This document shows, in pieces, positions 54,116-61,685 of a stretch of 64,000 nt of DNA. The notes beneath the pieces are model-generated. The model saw only the letters and a list, made by a program, of their open reading frames with translations, searched no databases and was not told the DNA's origin. The stretch's first letter is position 1. Each line of letters starts with the position of its first letter. A program made the position numbers and the translations under genes. Source of the stretch: Novosphingobium album (ex Hu et al. 2023) (GTDB taxonomy: Bacteria; Pseudomonadota; Alphaproteobacteria; Sphingomonadales; Sphingomonadaceae); contig NZ_JALHLE010000005.1 in the NCBI RefSeq assembly GCF_022832385.1, positions 248,001-312,000 on the forward strand, in the 5' to 3' direction.

Positions 54116-54161
54116 CCGCAGAAGCAAGGGCAGGAAACTGTTCCATGTACGGGGGCGAACC

Positions 54162-55406
54162 ATGGCCAAGACTGCATCCAAGACCGCCGGCGAGACTACC
54201 GGCACCAAGCTCATCGAAGGCGCCGTCATCCGCCACGAAAGCCCGCGCAGCGCCCGCCTGCTCGACAAGGCCTTTGCGCTCGCGTTCAAGGGCCTCGTCT
54301 ATGCGCAGATCTGGGAAGACCCGGTCGCGGACATGGAAGCGCTGCAGATCGGGCCGGACAACCGGATCATCACGATCGCCAGCGGCGGCTGCAATGCCCT
54401 CTCCTATCTCACTGCCGATCCCGCCGCGATCACCGTGGTCGATCTCAACACCGCGCATATCGCGCTCAACGACCTGAAGCACACCGCGATCCGGCACCTG
54501 ACCGACTATGCCGACGTGCGCCGCTTCATCGCCGAGGCCGACCACCCCGAAAACCTCGTAACCTACCGCGAACGCCTCGCACCGCATCTCGACGAGGAAA
54601 CCCGCCGCTACTGGGAAGGCCGCGATCTTGTCGGCCGCCGCCGCATCAAGGCCTTTACCAAGGGCGTCTACCGCCATGGCCTGCTGGGCCATTTCATCGG
54701 TATCGCGCACAAGCTGGCGAAGCTCTACAAGATCGACCCGGCCGAAATCCTGGGCGCAGGTTCGCTGGAGGATCAGCGCCGCGTGTTCGACGAACGCTTC
54801 GCCCCGATCTTCGAGCGCAAGCTGGTGCGCTGGCTGACCAACCACCCCGCCTCGCTGTTCGGCCTCGGCATTCCCCCCGCCCAGTACGATGCGCTGGCTG
54901 GCGAACAACGCATGGCTGACGTGCTGCGCGCGCGCCTGGAAAAGCTCGCCTGCCACTTCCCGGTCAACGACAACTACTTCGCCTGGCAGGCCTTCGGCCG
55001 TGGCTACGGCAAAAGCGAGGAAGCTCCACTGCCGCCCTACCTGCAGGCCGCCAACCTGCCGCAGGTGCGCGAACGGCTCGACCGGCTCGATCTGCGCCAC
55101 GCCAACTTCACCCACGTCCTGCGCGATAGCGATGCCGGTTCGTTCGACCGCTACATCCTGCTCGACGCGCAGGACTGGATGACCGACGAGCAGCTTACCG
55201 AGCTGTGGACCGAAATCACCCGCACCGCCCGTCCCGGCGCCCGCGTGCTGTTCCGCACCGCCGCCGAGCCCTCGCTGCTTCCGGGCCGCGTGCCCGACGC
55301 GATCCTCGGCCACTGGGACTACCGCACCGCAGAGTCCGAGACGGCGACTTTGGCCGACCGCTCGTCGATCTACGGCGGTGTCCACCTCTACGTGCTGAAG
55401 GACTGA
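54162..55406 (+). CDS. btaA: Betaine lipid synthase BtaA (DUF3419 family)
   Basis: A 414-residue DUF3419 protein. RSARLLDKAFALAFKGLVYAQIWEDP and the SAM-binding IITIASGGCNALSYLTADPAAITVVDLN are the N-terminal landmarks, and SDAGSFDRYILLDAQDWM and RAGARVLFRTAAEPS-like segments lie near the C-terminus. BtaA transfers the 3-amino-3-carboxypropyl group of S-adenosylmethionine to diacylglycerol, giving diacylglyceryl-homoserine. The ATG at 54162 lies 46 bp after a Pho-box array; the frame is open further upstream but that part covers the regulatory site. btaB follows after 4 bp. Confidence 0.9.
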   Translation: MAKTASKTAGETTGTKLIEGAVIRHESPRSARLLDKAFALAFKGLVYAQIWEDPVADMEALQIGPDNRIITIASGGCNALSYLTADPAAITVVDLNTAHIALNDLKHTAIRHLTDYADVRRFIAEADHPENLVTYRERLAPHLDEETRRYWEGRDLVGRRRIKAFTKGVYRHGLLGHFIGIAHKLAKLYKIDPAEILGAGSLEDQRRVFDERFAPIFERKLVRWLTNHPASLFGLGIPPAQYDALAGEQRMADVLRARLEKLACHFPVNDNYFAWQAFGRGYGKSEEAPLPPYLQAANLPQVRERLDRLDLRHANFTHVLRDSDAGSFDRYILLDAQDWMTDEQLTELWTEITRTARPGARVLFRTAAEPSLLPGRVPDAILGHWDYRTAESETATLADRSSIYGGVHLYVLKD

Positions 55407-55410
55407 CCCG

Positions 55411-56055
55411 ATGGCGACGCGGCCGCACACGCCCGACCATGCCGTGCTGATGGACAAGGTCTATCGCGGCCAGCGCCACATCTACGACCTGACCCGCAAG
55501 TACTACCTGTTCGGCCGCGACCGGCTGATCCGCGAACTCGACGCGCAGCCCGGCATGGCCGTGCTCGAACTGGGCTGCGGCACCGGGCGCAATCTGGAAC
55601 TGATCCGCAAGGCCTGGCCGGGCACGCGCTGCCATGGGCTCGATATCTCTTCGGAGATGCTCAAGAATGCGCGCAAGCGGCTCGGCAGCGACGGACGGCT
55701 CGCCCTTGGCGACGCGACCAACTTCGACGCCCCTGCCCTGTTCGGCCGCGAAGGGTTCGACCGGGTGGTGCTATCCTATGCGCTTTCGATGATTCCGGAC
55801 TGGCAGGGCGCACTCACCCGTGGCGCCGCCGCGCTGGCGCCCGGCGGCTCGCTGCATATCGTGGATTTCGGCGACTGTGCGGGGCTGCCCGGTTTTCTGC
55901 GCAGGCTCCTCTATGGCTGGCTTGCCCGCTTTCACGTCTCGCCCCGGCAGGATCTGCCCGAAGTGGCCGAACGGCTGGCTCACGCTCATGGATTGCGCCT
56001 CGAAGTCGAGCGCGGCCCTGTCGGCTATTATCAGTTGGTGCGCCTGACCCGCTGA
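55411..56055 (+). CDS. btaB: Betaine lipid N-methyltransferase BtaB
   Basis: A 214-residue class I SAM methyltransferase. VLELGCGTGRNLELI is motif I near residue 50, HGLDISSEMLKNARKRL is the acidic second strand, and FDRVVLSYALSMIPDWQ is the post-motif region. The N-terminal QRHIYDLTRKYYLFGRDRLI is typical of BtaB. It methylates the homoserine nitrogen three times to give the DGTS betaine lipid, a phosphorus-free membrane lipid. It lies 4 bp after btaA and is surely co-transcribed. Confidence 0.9.
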   Translation: MATRPHTPDHAVLMDKVYRGQRHIYDLTRKYYLFGRDRLIRELDAQPGMAVLELGCGTGRNLELIRKAWPGTRCHGLDISSEMLKNARKRLGSDGRLALGDATNFDAPALFGREGFDRVVLSYALSMIPDWQGALTRGAAALAPGGSLHIVDFGDCAGLPGFLRRLLYGWLARFHVSPRQDLPEVAERLAHAHGLRLEVERGPVGYYQLVRLTR

Positions 56056-56131
56056 CAGGTTCGCTGTTGCAGACCGTTAGCTGCTGTGGTCTTCACCCGG
56101 TCCGATAGAACAGAACACCGGAGAAGACCTT

Positions 56132-56638
56132 ATGGCCAAGACGCTCGACGACCTGATCGCCGAATCCGAGATAAAAGACGTCCATATCCGCTTCTGCCGC
56201 GCCAACGACCGGATGGACCAGGCGCTGATGCGCAGCTGCTTCCATCCCGATGCGGTGATCCAGCTGCACGAGACGCTCGATGTCGACGCTTTTGTGGCGC
56301 TCGGGCAGACCATCCTCAGCCAGTACACCGCGACCTGGCACAATACCGGCAACCAGCTCGTCGAAGTCGATGGCGATACCGCCTGGGCCGAGCACTACAC
56401 CACGTCTTCACACCGCATATCGGCGGACGCGAAAGGGCCCGAGCGCGATTTCATTGCGCAGGGCCGTTATGTGGACCACATGGAGAAGCGCGGCGGCGAA
56501 TGGCGGATCGCCCGGCGCACCATGGTGCTCGATTTCCTGCGCACCGAACCGCTCGCCCCCGGAGAGACCGGCCTCGGCAGCACGGGCGGCAAGCGCGACC
56601 GTAGCGATCCGTCCTATACCTTGCGGCTGCGGGACTGA
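56132..56638 (+). CDS. SnoaL-like / NTF2 family protein
   Basis: A 168-residue protein, LIAESEIKDVHIRFCRANDRMD onward, with SCFHPDAVIQLHE and a C-terminal RGGEWRIARRTMVLDFLRTEPL. These are the SnoaL_4 features found in ring-hydroxylating small subunits and in uncharacterised proteins. There is no partner dioxygenase gene here. The C-terminal 25 residues (GLGSTGGKRDRSDPSYTLRL) are polar and may be disordered. It follows btaB by 76 bp. Confidence 0.75.
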   Translation: MAKTLDDLIAESEIKDVHIRFCRANDRMDQALMRSCFHPDAVIQLHETLDVDAFVALGQTILSQYTATWHNTGNQLVEVDGDTAWAEHYTTSSHRISADAKGPERDFIAQGRYVDHMEKRGGEWRIARRTMVLDFLRTEPLAPGETGLGSTGGKRDRSDPSYTLRLRD

Positions 56639-56650
56639 ACCTTCAGACGT

Positions 56651-56923
56651 CTATTCCGCAGTCGTCGGGTCGATCACGCTGCGGACTTCCTGAATGTTGT
56701 TTGCCGGGAACCCTGCGGTTTCCGCATGCTGGCGGATCAGATCCTCGCTTGGCGCCCGGTAGATGCAGTAGATCTTGTCATCGGTGACGTAGCTGTGCAC
56801 CCACTGGATCTCCGGCCCCAGATCCCGCAGGACGCTGCATGATGTCTGTGAAGCGCCCTTCAGGTCCGCCGGCCCGAGCGAACCCACGCCGGGCATTTCC
56901 CGTTCAATCACGAATTGAGGCAT
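56651..56923 (-). CDS. DUF4242 domain-containing protein
   Basis: A 90-residue protein from the ATG at 56923, with GGGGAG about eight bases upstream. It reads MPQFVIEREMPGVGSLGPAD, then IQWVHSYVTDDKIYCIYRAPSEDLIRQHAETAGFPAN. This matches the short ferredoxin-like-fold DUF4242 family (some members annotated as nickel-binding). The function is unknown. It converges with the SnoaL-like gene, with 12 bp between. Confidence 0.8.
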   Translation of the reverse strand: MPQFVIEREMPGVGSLGPADLKGASQTSCSVLRDLGPEIQWVHSYVTDDKIYCIYRAPSEDLIRQHAETAGFPANNIQEVRSVIDPTTAE

Positions 56924-57027
56924 CGCCCATTCTCCCCTGACGAAACACCGGCAAAATACGCCTGTTTGCAGGCAGTGTCGAGCAGATGGCTGGCAGCGTC
57001 CTCGCACTCCGGCTAAGAGCCTGAGGC

Positions 57028-57987
57028 ATGATCCAGACCCGCGAACCGACCGCTGAAGGGGTAGCCTTTGCCGCCCGCAAGATTGCGGAAATCCTGCGCC
57101 CCACGCCGCTCCTGCCGTTGGAGATCGACGGCCAGACAATCTGGTGCAAAGCCGAGTGCCTGCAGCCCATCGGCGCGTTCAAGATCCGTGGCGGCTGGCA
57201 CCGCCTGACCGCGCTTTCGGGCGAGGAACGCGAACGCGGAGTCGTCGGCGTATCGAGCGGCAATCATGCGCAGGGCGTGGCGTGGGCTGCACGCAAGCTT
57301 GGCATTGCAGCCACCATCGTGATGCCCGTCGATGCACCCGCCGTAAAACTGGCAAATACCCGCGCACTCGGCGCCGAAGTCGCGCTTTACGACCGGCCCG
57401 GCGGCGAGGACCGCGACGAAGTGGCCGAACGGGTCTGCGCCGGGCGCGGTGCCACGCTCGTCCACGCCTATGCCGATCCCTGGGTGATCGAGGGACAGGG
57501 CAGCGCCGGCATCGAGATTGCGGCCCAGATGAACGGTCAGCCCGATCTCATCGTCACTCCCTGCGGCGGAGGCGGCCTGACGGCGGGCCTCGCGTTGTCC
57601 TGCCCGGATGCCGCGATCGTGCCCGTCGAGCCCGAAGGCTGGGACGATGTCTGCCGCAGCCTCGCCAGCGGCACCATCCAGAAAGTCACCGCCGATGCGC
57701 CGCCTACCGCGTGCGATGCGCTGCAGACGCCCGCAACCCGGCCCATTAATTTCGCGATCCTGCGCGAGCGCTGCCCTTTCGGGCTTGTGGCTTCGCCGGC
57801 CGAAGTGCGCGCGGCGCAGCGCCTTGCCTTCGAGAAGTTGCGGCTGGTGGTCGAACCGGGCGGTGCGGCGGCACTGGCCGCAGTTCTGGCAGGCAAGGTG
57901 GAACTGGCCCCCCGCACCGCCGTGATGCTGACCGGCGGCAATACCGACGCGGCGGCTTTCGCCGCCGTTTTGACCGGCAGCAATTGA
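57028..57987 (+). CDS. Threonine/serine dehydratase (PLP fold type II)
   Basis: A 319-residue enzyme. The PLP lysine is in GAFKIRGGWHRL near residue 52. VSSGNHAQGVAWAARKLGIAATIVMP is the serine/asparagine loop, and PCGGGGLTAGLAL near residue 175 is the glycine-rich phosphate cradle. No regulatory ACT domain follows, so it resembles catabolic threonine dehydratase or a serine/threonine racemase-dehydratase rather than biosynthetic IlvA. It deaminates threonine or serine to the 2-oxo acid. It is rightward, followed 46 bp later by a MAPEG gene. Confidence 0.87.
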   Translation: MIQTREPTAEGVAFAARKIAEILRPTPLLPLEIDGQTIWCKAECLQPIGAFKIRGGWHRLTALSGEERERGVVGVSSGNHAQGVAWAARKLGIAATIVMPVDAPAVKLANTRALGAEVALYDRPGGEDRDEVAERVCAGRGATLVHAYADPWVIEGQGSAGIEIAAQMNGQPDLIVTPCGGGGLTAGLALSCPDAAIVPVEPEGWDDVCRSLASGTIQKVTADAPPTACDALQTPATRPINFAILRERCPFGLVASPAEVRAAQRLAFEKLRLVVEPGGAAALAAVLAGKVELAPRTAVMLTGGNTDAAAFAAVLTGSN

Positions 57988-58033
57988 CAACCGCGCCCAT
58001 GGGGCCGACGCTAAGACCCTGATCTGGAGGGGA

Positions 58034-58468
58034 ATGACAATGGTTGGAATGGCTATCCTGCAACCCGTGGTCGCTTTGGCCGCATGGACCATGGTCATGT
58101 GGTTCTGGCTCTACGGCACCCGCATCCCCGCCCTCAGCGCGGCCAAGATTGACCCGGAAGAACTGGTCAATGACCCGAGCCTGACGCTCGACAATGTCCT
58201 GCCTCCGCAGGTCCAGTGGAAAGCCCACAATTACAATCACCTGCACGAAGCCCCTACGGTGTTTTATGCAGTGGCCATCGTGCTCGCCATCATCGGTCAG
58301 GGTGACGGTCTGAACGCGCAGGCCGGCTGGGCCTACGTGATCCTGCGCGTGATCCACTCGATCATCCAGGCCACCGTCAACAAGGTGAACCTGCGCTTTG
58401 GCGTGTTTGCCCTGTCCAGCTTCTGCCTCATGTTTCTCGTGGCCCGGGCAGCGCTGGCTATGTTCTGA
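58034..58468 (+). CDS. MAPEG family membrane protein
   Basis: A 144-residue protein with four hydrophobic segments and the MAPEG signature WKAHNYNHLHEAPTVFYAVA in the first loop/second helix. The family includes glutathione-dependent membrane enzymes of eicosanoid metabolism; bacterial members of this type are uncharacterised. RVIHSIIQATVNKVNLRFGVF near the C-terminus is also conserved. The start could be the ATG at 58034 or the Met five codons on. Confidence 0.85.
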   Translation: MTMVGMAILQPVVALAAWTMVMWFWLYGTRIPALSAAKIDPEELVNDPSLTLDNVLPPQVQWKAHNYNHLHEAPTVFYAVAIVLAIIGQGDGLNAQAGWAYVILRVIHSIIQATVNKVNLRFGVFALSSFCLMFLVARAALAMF

Positions 58469-58538
58469 AGCCGACACTGGAACAGTGCGCCGTTCCGCGT
58501 TATCCTGCTCCCATAAAACAGAACGTGGGAGCAAGGAT

Positions 58539-58769
58539 GTGGACAAGATCCCTACCGAGCGTGGCCGCAAACCATTGAAACTCGTGTTCATCGGTGTGGA
58601 AATGTTTTTCGTGCTGCTCACCATGGCGGCGTTCGCCAATCAGGTCTTCAATGCCGGCTGGGGGCTGGGCTGGTCCACCTTTTTCGTAAGTTTCATCATC
58701 AGCGTCTGGGGCGCAGTCGCTTACCCCCTCTGCGGACAGTGCTTCAGGTGGACCAAGGTTTCCTCCTGA
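58539..58769 (+). CDS. Small two-helix membrane protein
   Basis: About 76 residues with a GTG start at 58539 and GGGAG about seven bases upstream. A short basic N-terminus (DKIPTERGRKPLK) precedes helix 1 (LVFIGVEMFFVLLTMAAF) and helix 2 (GWSTFFVSFIISVWGAVAYPL). It ends CGQCFRWTKVSS, with a C-x-x-C pair just after the second helix. No family is recognised. Confidence 0.55.
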   Translation: MDKIPTERGRKPLKLVFIGVEMFFVLLTMAAFANQVFNAGWGLGWSTFFVSFIISVWGAVAYPLCGQCFRWTKVSS

Positions 58770-58801
58770 CAGCGCCCCCAAGGGCCTGCTAGAAGGCACA
58801 C

Positions 58802-59059
58802 ATGGATTTCGACGACCAGTTGCGCCGCTATTTCGGCACCGACGACCCCGCCTTGATCGCGCCTGCCGCGCTGGAGGCGGGCGTCGAGCGGATGCGCGTC
58901 GATTTCGGCATGGAAAAGGACAAGGGGCGCAAGTTCGCGCTGTGGTGCCTGTTGTACCTGTTCGGGGGGGCGCCCGATCTGGACATCGCCTTCGACAACG
59001 AAGACGACCGCAACGCCGCGCGCGATTTCATGGACATGATGGACAACGCGGGCGGCTGA
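58802..59059 (+). CDS. Conserved small protein of unknown function
   Basis: 85 residues, MDFDDQLRRYFGTDDPALIA onward, acidic and helical, with no signal or membrane helix. The regular pattern GRKFALWCLLYLFGGAPDLDIAF and an acidic C-terminus (NEDDRNAARDFMDMMDN) give it the look of a genuine small cytoplasmic protein. Codon usage matches neighbouring genes. I do not recognise a function. It lies 32 bp downstream of the two-helix protein. Confidence 0.65.
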   Translation: MDFDDQLRRYFGTDDPALIAPAALEAGVERMRVDFGMEKDKGRKFALWCLLYLFGGAPDLDIAFDNEDDRNAARDFMDMMDNAGG

Positions 59060-59159
59060 GCCGCCAGTCTGCCACAACATCGGAACCTGCCAACAGACAA
59101 ACCATGAAAGCCGCCAGTCTTTCGACCGACGGCTCTTCTATGCTCAGGCACCTACCGGA

Positions 59160-59393
59160 TTAGCAGCTATCCGGATGATGCTCCCCAATGGCGGACCGCC
59201 ACCGGGCAGGCGTCATTTTCGACTTCACTTTCAACTTGGCCGTAGGCGAGGCGTGCTCATCGCCGTGGCTACGATCGAATGGCCGGTAGTGTTGTCCTGG
59301 GGGGGATTTTTCCAGCGCTTTGGTCGGTGCGGCATAGGCATTGCCAGCGAACACCAGCGACAGAGCTAATGCAGCATAGGGAAGTGACTTCAT
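59160..59393 (-). CDS. Small secreted basic protein
   Basis: 77 residues from the ATG at 59393, with GGAGGG about seven bases upstream. Residues 1-22 form a clear signal peptide (MKSLPYAALALSLVFAGNAY, cleavage after AYA). The mature part is about 55 residues, basic and polar, rich in His, Lys and Pro (KSPPGQHYRPFDRSHGDEH). It ends SAIGEHHPDSC. No family is recognised. It is the first gene on the left flank of the AT-rich island, which may contain its promoter. Confidence 0.6.
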   Translation of the reverse strand: MKSLPYAALALSLVFAGNAYAAPTKALEKSPPGQHYRPFDRSHGDEHASPTAKLKVKSKMTPARWRSAIGEHHPDSC

Positions 59394-59454
59394 GGCTCGA
59401 CCCTCCTTCAGCCCGCTCCAAAAAGGTGCAGCAGGCAAAGGATGAATACCGCCT

Positions 59455-59625
59455 TTAAGAAAATTAAATCTAATTTGTTTTTTCAATCAAATTCGAAATT
59501 TAATTTGAACATTTGGAACAGTTTATGTTTTTTTAAAAATGAAATGTACACGTTAATGATTAATATTTACCCAATATTAGAATAATTATTATACAACAAA
59601 AGCAACAGAAAAGTAAAAACTCACC
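59455..59625. other. AT-rich island
   Basis: This stretch of about 170 bp is strongly AT-rich, with runs such as TTTTTT and TTTTTTTAAAAA, in an otherwise GC-rich window. It contains a perfect TAATATT/AATATTA hairpin at 59561-59579, a CAAATT/AATTTG repeat near 59485 and TAATTATTA near 59582. No gene other than the end of a Cys-rich frame lies in it. The remaining gap from 59394 to 59454 shows no clear element. It could be a promoter region, a silencer-binding site or the edge of acquired DNA. Confidence 0.6.
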
Positions 59626-59903
59626 GCCACTGCACTGCACAAAAGCTTGATGTTGCAGCTGCGAACCACCTCTTCCGCCCCCGAACACGATAAACTAACG
59701 CGATCGGCGGGCACTCCCGGGCATATGACAGCACCCGCAACCCTTGAGCCAACTGCTGTAAAATCGCAGTTCACCATTTCCGGCCGCCGAGAAGTGCAAT
59801 CGTAGCGGTGATACGTGCTGTCAGATGGCTTGAAGGCGCCAAACAGCCCCATTTCCTGATGGCAACGGCCCGCATTTGCACCACCGATCAGCGGGCACCA
59901 CAT
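59589..59903 (-). CDS. Cysteine-rich hypothetical protein (doubtful)
   Basis: A frame of about 104 residues starting MWCPLIGGANAGRCHQEMG at 59903. It has cysteines at intervals through CHQ, YDCTS, VNCDF, VICPG, LSCSG, RSCNI and LLCSA, and a hydrophobic end. Codon choice includes ATA, AGG and TTA, unlike neighbouring genes. There is no clear signal peptide or ribosome-binding site, and the start is uncertain (an alternative at 59951 overlaps the GreA-like gene). It may be an acquired gene, a remnant of one, or chance. Confidence 0.3.
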   Translation of the reverse strand: MWCPLIGGANAGRCHQEMGLFGAFKPSDSTYHRYDCTSRRPEMVNCDFTAVGSRVAGAVICPGVPADRVSLSCSGAEEVVRSCNIKLLCSAVAVSFYFSVAFVV

Positions 59904-59916
59904 GTCGCAATAACGA

Positions 59917-60378
59917 TCAAAGCGAATCGATCGCCAGCACTTCGATAGCATCTTCCCGGCCGTTGAACGGCAGCAGCTCCCCCTCTTCCGCACCCATCAG
60001 CGCGCGGGCGAGAGGGGCGGAGAAGGCGATCAGCCCGGCTGCCGGATCGGCTTCGTCATCGCCGACCAGACCGAGCACACGCTCCTTGCCGTTGAGCAGG
60101 AACGTGACCCGGGTGCCAAAGGCAATTACGCTTCCATCAGGCTCGGGCTGGACTTCGGCGGTGACCTGACGGGTCTGCCAATAGCGCAAGTCGCGCTTGG
60201 CGGCATTCAGGACGGGTTCCTCCAGCGGCTCGGCCAGTCGCACCTCCAGTTCCACCACTTTCGCGTCAATCAACGCCTTGCCGCGCGCGGTCACGAGGTT
60301 CGGGCCGGGCGGGATCGGAATTTCGAACTTGGGTTCGAGGTGCTCGTCGTCGCCCTCGCGGCGAAAGGCTACACTCAC
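59917..60378 (-). CDS. GreA/GreB family elongation factor-like protein
   Basis: A 153-residue protein. The N-terminal half (LVTARGKALIDAKVVELEVR onward) is the helical coiled-coil region. The C-terminal half is the FKBP-like Gre domain, with FGTRVTFLLNGKERVLGLVGDDEADPAAGLIAFSAPLARALMGAEEGE. The pattern D-E-A-D-P-x-x-G-x-I-x-x-x-S-P-L-A-x-A-L-x-G is diagnostic. Gre factors stimulate transcript cleavage in backtracked RNA polymerase; this divergent member may have another polymerase-related role. It overlaps the RlmD-like gene by 4 bp. Confidence 0.88.
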   Translation of the reverse strand: MSVAFRREGDDEHLEPKFEIPIPPGPNLVTARGKALIDAKVVELEVRLAEPLEEPVLNAAKRDLRYWQTRQVTAEVQPEPDGSVIAFGTRVTFLLNGKERVLGLVGDDEADPAAGLIAFSAPLARALMGAEEGELLPFNGREDAIEVLAIDSL

Positions 60379-61637
60379 CCTTCCCTCACGAACAGGCTGG
60401 CGAGTTCGACGTGGGTAGACCAGCGAAACTGGCCGACAGGCCGCAGTTCGACGAGGCGGAAACCTTCCTCCACCAGCCGCGCTGCATCGCGCGACCAGCT
60501 CGACGGATTGCAGGAGACATAGACCACGCGGTTCACGTCAGACTGCGCGATGCACTCCACCTGTTCGCGCGCGCCGGCTCGGGGCGGATCGAGGACGACG
60601 GCGGCGAACTTGCTCAGTTCATCGGGCTGGAGCGGGTTGCGGAACAGGTCGCGGTGCTGCGCGAAGACCTGCAGTTGCGCGCGGTCTGCGGCGGATTTGC
60701 AGGCCATATGCACATCGCGCGCGGCTTCGGCGGCGAGCACCTTCGTTTCCGGCCCGGCCAACGCGAAAGCGAAGGTGCCAAGACCGGAAAACAGGTCTGC
60801 GACCGTGGACACGCCCTCCAGCCATTCGCGTGCGGCGCCCACGAGCGCCTCTTCGCCGTCCAGCGTTGCCTGCAGGAAAGTGCCCGGCGGGAACGGCACT
60901 GAAACCGCTCCCAGCTTCACTGTAACCGGCTCCGGCTCCCACACAGTCTCGAAGCCATAGCCGCCATCCATGGTAAGGCGTGCAAGACCGTATTCCTGTG
61001 CGAAGCCCAGCATCGCCTCAGTGGCGGCAAGACCTTCGGCAGTGAGCCCCTTCAACCCCAGGTCGACGCCCTGCTCGACCAGAGTCAGCTCGAGATCGGC
61101 GGCCATGCGCGGCTGCTGGTGCTTGCCGGGCTTGCCTTTCCCGCCCTTCTTCGCGGGTGCCGCCTTGCCCATGGTAATGAGCAGCTTGCGCAGCGGCGCC
61201 AGGAGCGCGGTCAATTCCGGCGCGAGCACCGGACATTCCTCCAGCTCGACCAGCCGGTGCGACTTTGCCTCGCGAAAACCGATCACGATACGCCCGCCCG
61301 AGCTTTCGGCGCGCAAGCTGGCGCGGCGGCGCGTGCCCGGCGGCGAAAGGTGCGGCGGCGCGATGTGCTCGGCACCCAATTCCTGCGAGGCCGAGGCATT
61401 GCTCACCCGCGCCTCGACGAAGGCCGCAAGGCTCTCCTCGTCGAGCTGCTGCAACTGGCACCCGCCGCAGCGGCCGAAATGGCGGCACGCAGGCTCGACA
61501 TGGTGCGGCCCCCATTCAAGCGTGCCGTCACCGTGCAGGATATCACCCGGGGCCGCGCCCCAGGCAAAGCGGCCGGACGCCGTGACGCCATCGCCCTTGG
61601 ACGCGATGCGCAGGATTTCTTCGGATTCGTCGGTCAT
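60375..61637 (-). CDS. 23S rRNA (uracil-C5)-methyltransferase RlmD/RumA-like
   Basis: A 420-residue RNA methyltransferase. The Fe-S ligands are Cys51, Cys57 and Cys60 in ACRHFGRCGGCQ, with the fourth in LEECPVL. An N-terminal TRAM-like part precedes them. The SAM motif is DLFSGLGTFAFAL, and the catalytic loop is VLDPPRAGAREQVECIAQ with VVYVSCNPSSWSRDA holding the nucleophilic Cys. A Lys/Gly-rich insertion (KKGGKGKPGKHQQ) sits in the middle. It methylates uridine C5, probably in 23S rRNA. It overlaps the Gre-like gene by 4 bp. Confidence 0.88.
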   Translation of the reverse strand: MTDESEEILRIASKGDGVTASGRFAWGAAPGDILHGDGTLEWGPHHVEPACRHFGRCGGCQLQQLDEESLAAFVEARVSNASASQELGAEHIAPPHLSPPGTRRRASLRAESSGGRIVIGFREAKSHRLVELEECPVLAPELTALLAPLRKLLITMGKAAPAKKGGKGKPGKHQQPRMAADLELTLVEQGVDLGLKGLTAEGLAATEAMLGFAQEYGLARLTMDGGYGFETVWEPEPVTVKLGAVSVPFPPGTFLQATLDGEEALVGAAREWLEGVSTVADLFSGLGTFAFALAGPETKVLAAEAARDVHMACKSAADRAQLQVFAQHRDLFRNPLQPDELSKFAAVVLDPPRAGAREQVECIAQSDVNRVVYVSCNPSSWSRDAARLVEEGFRLVELRPVGQFRWSTHVELASLFVREG

Positions 61638-61685
61638 GGTCCCCCAGCGCCTAGCAGGACGCGGCGGGCCTGCAAGTCCTGCCGG

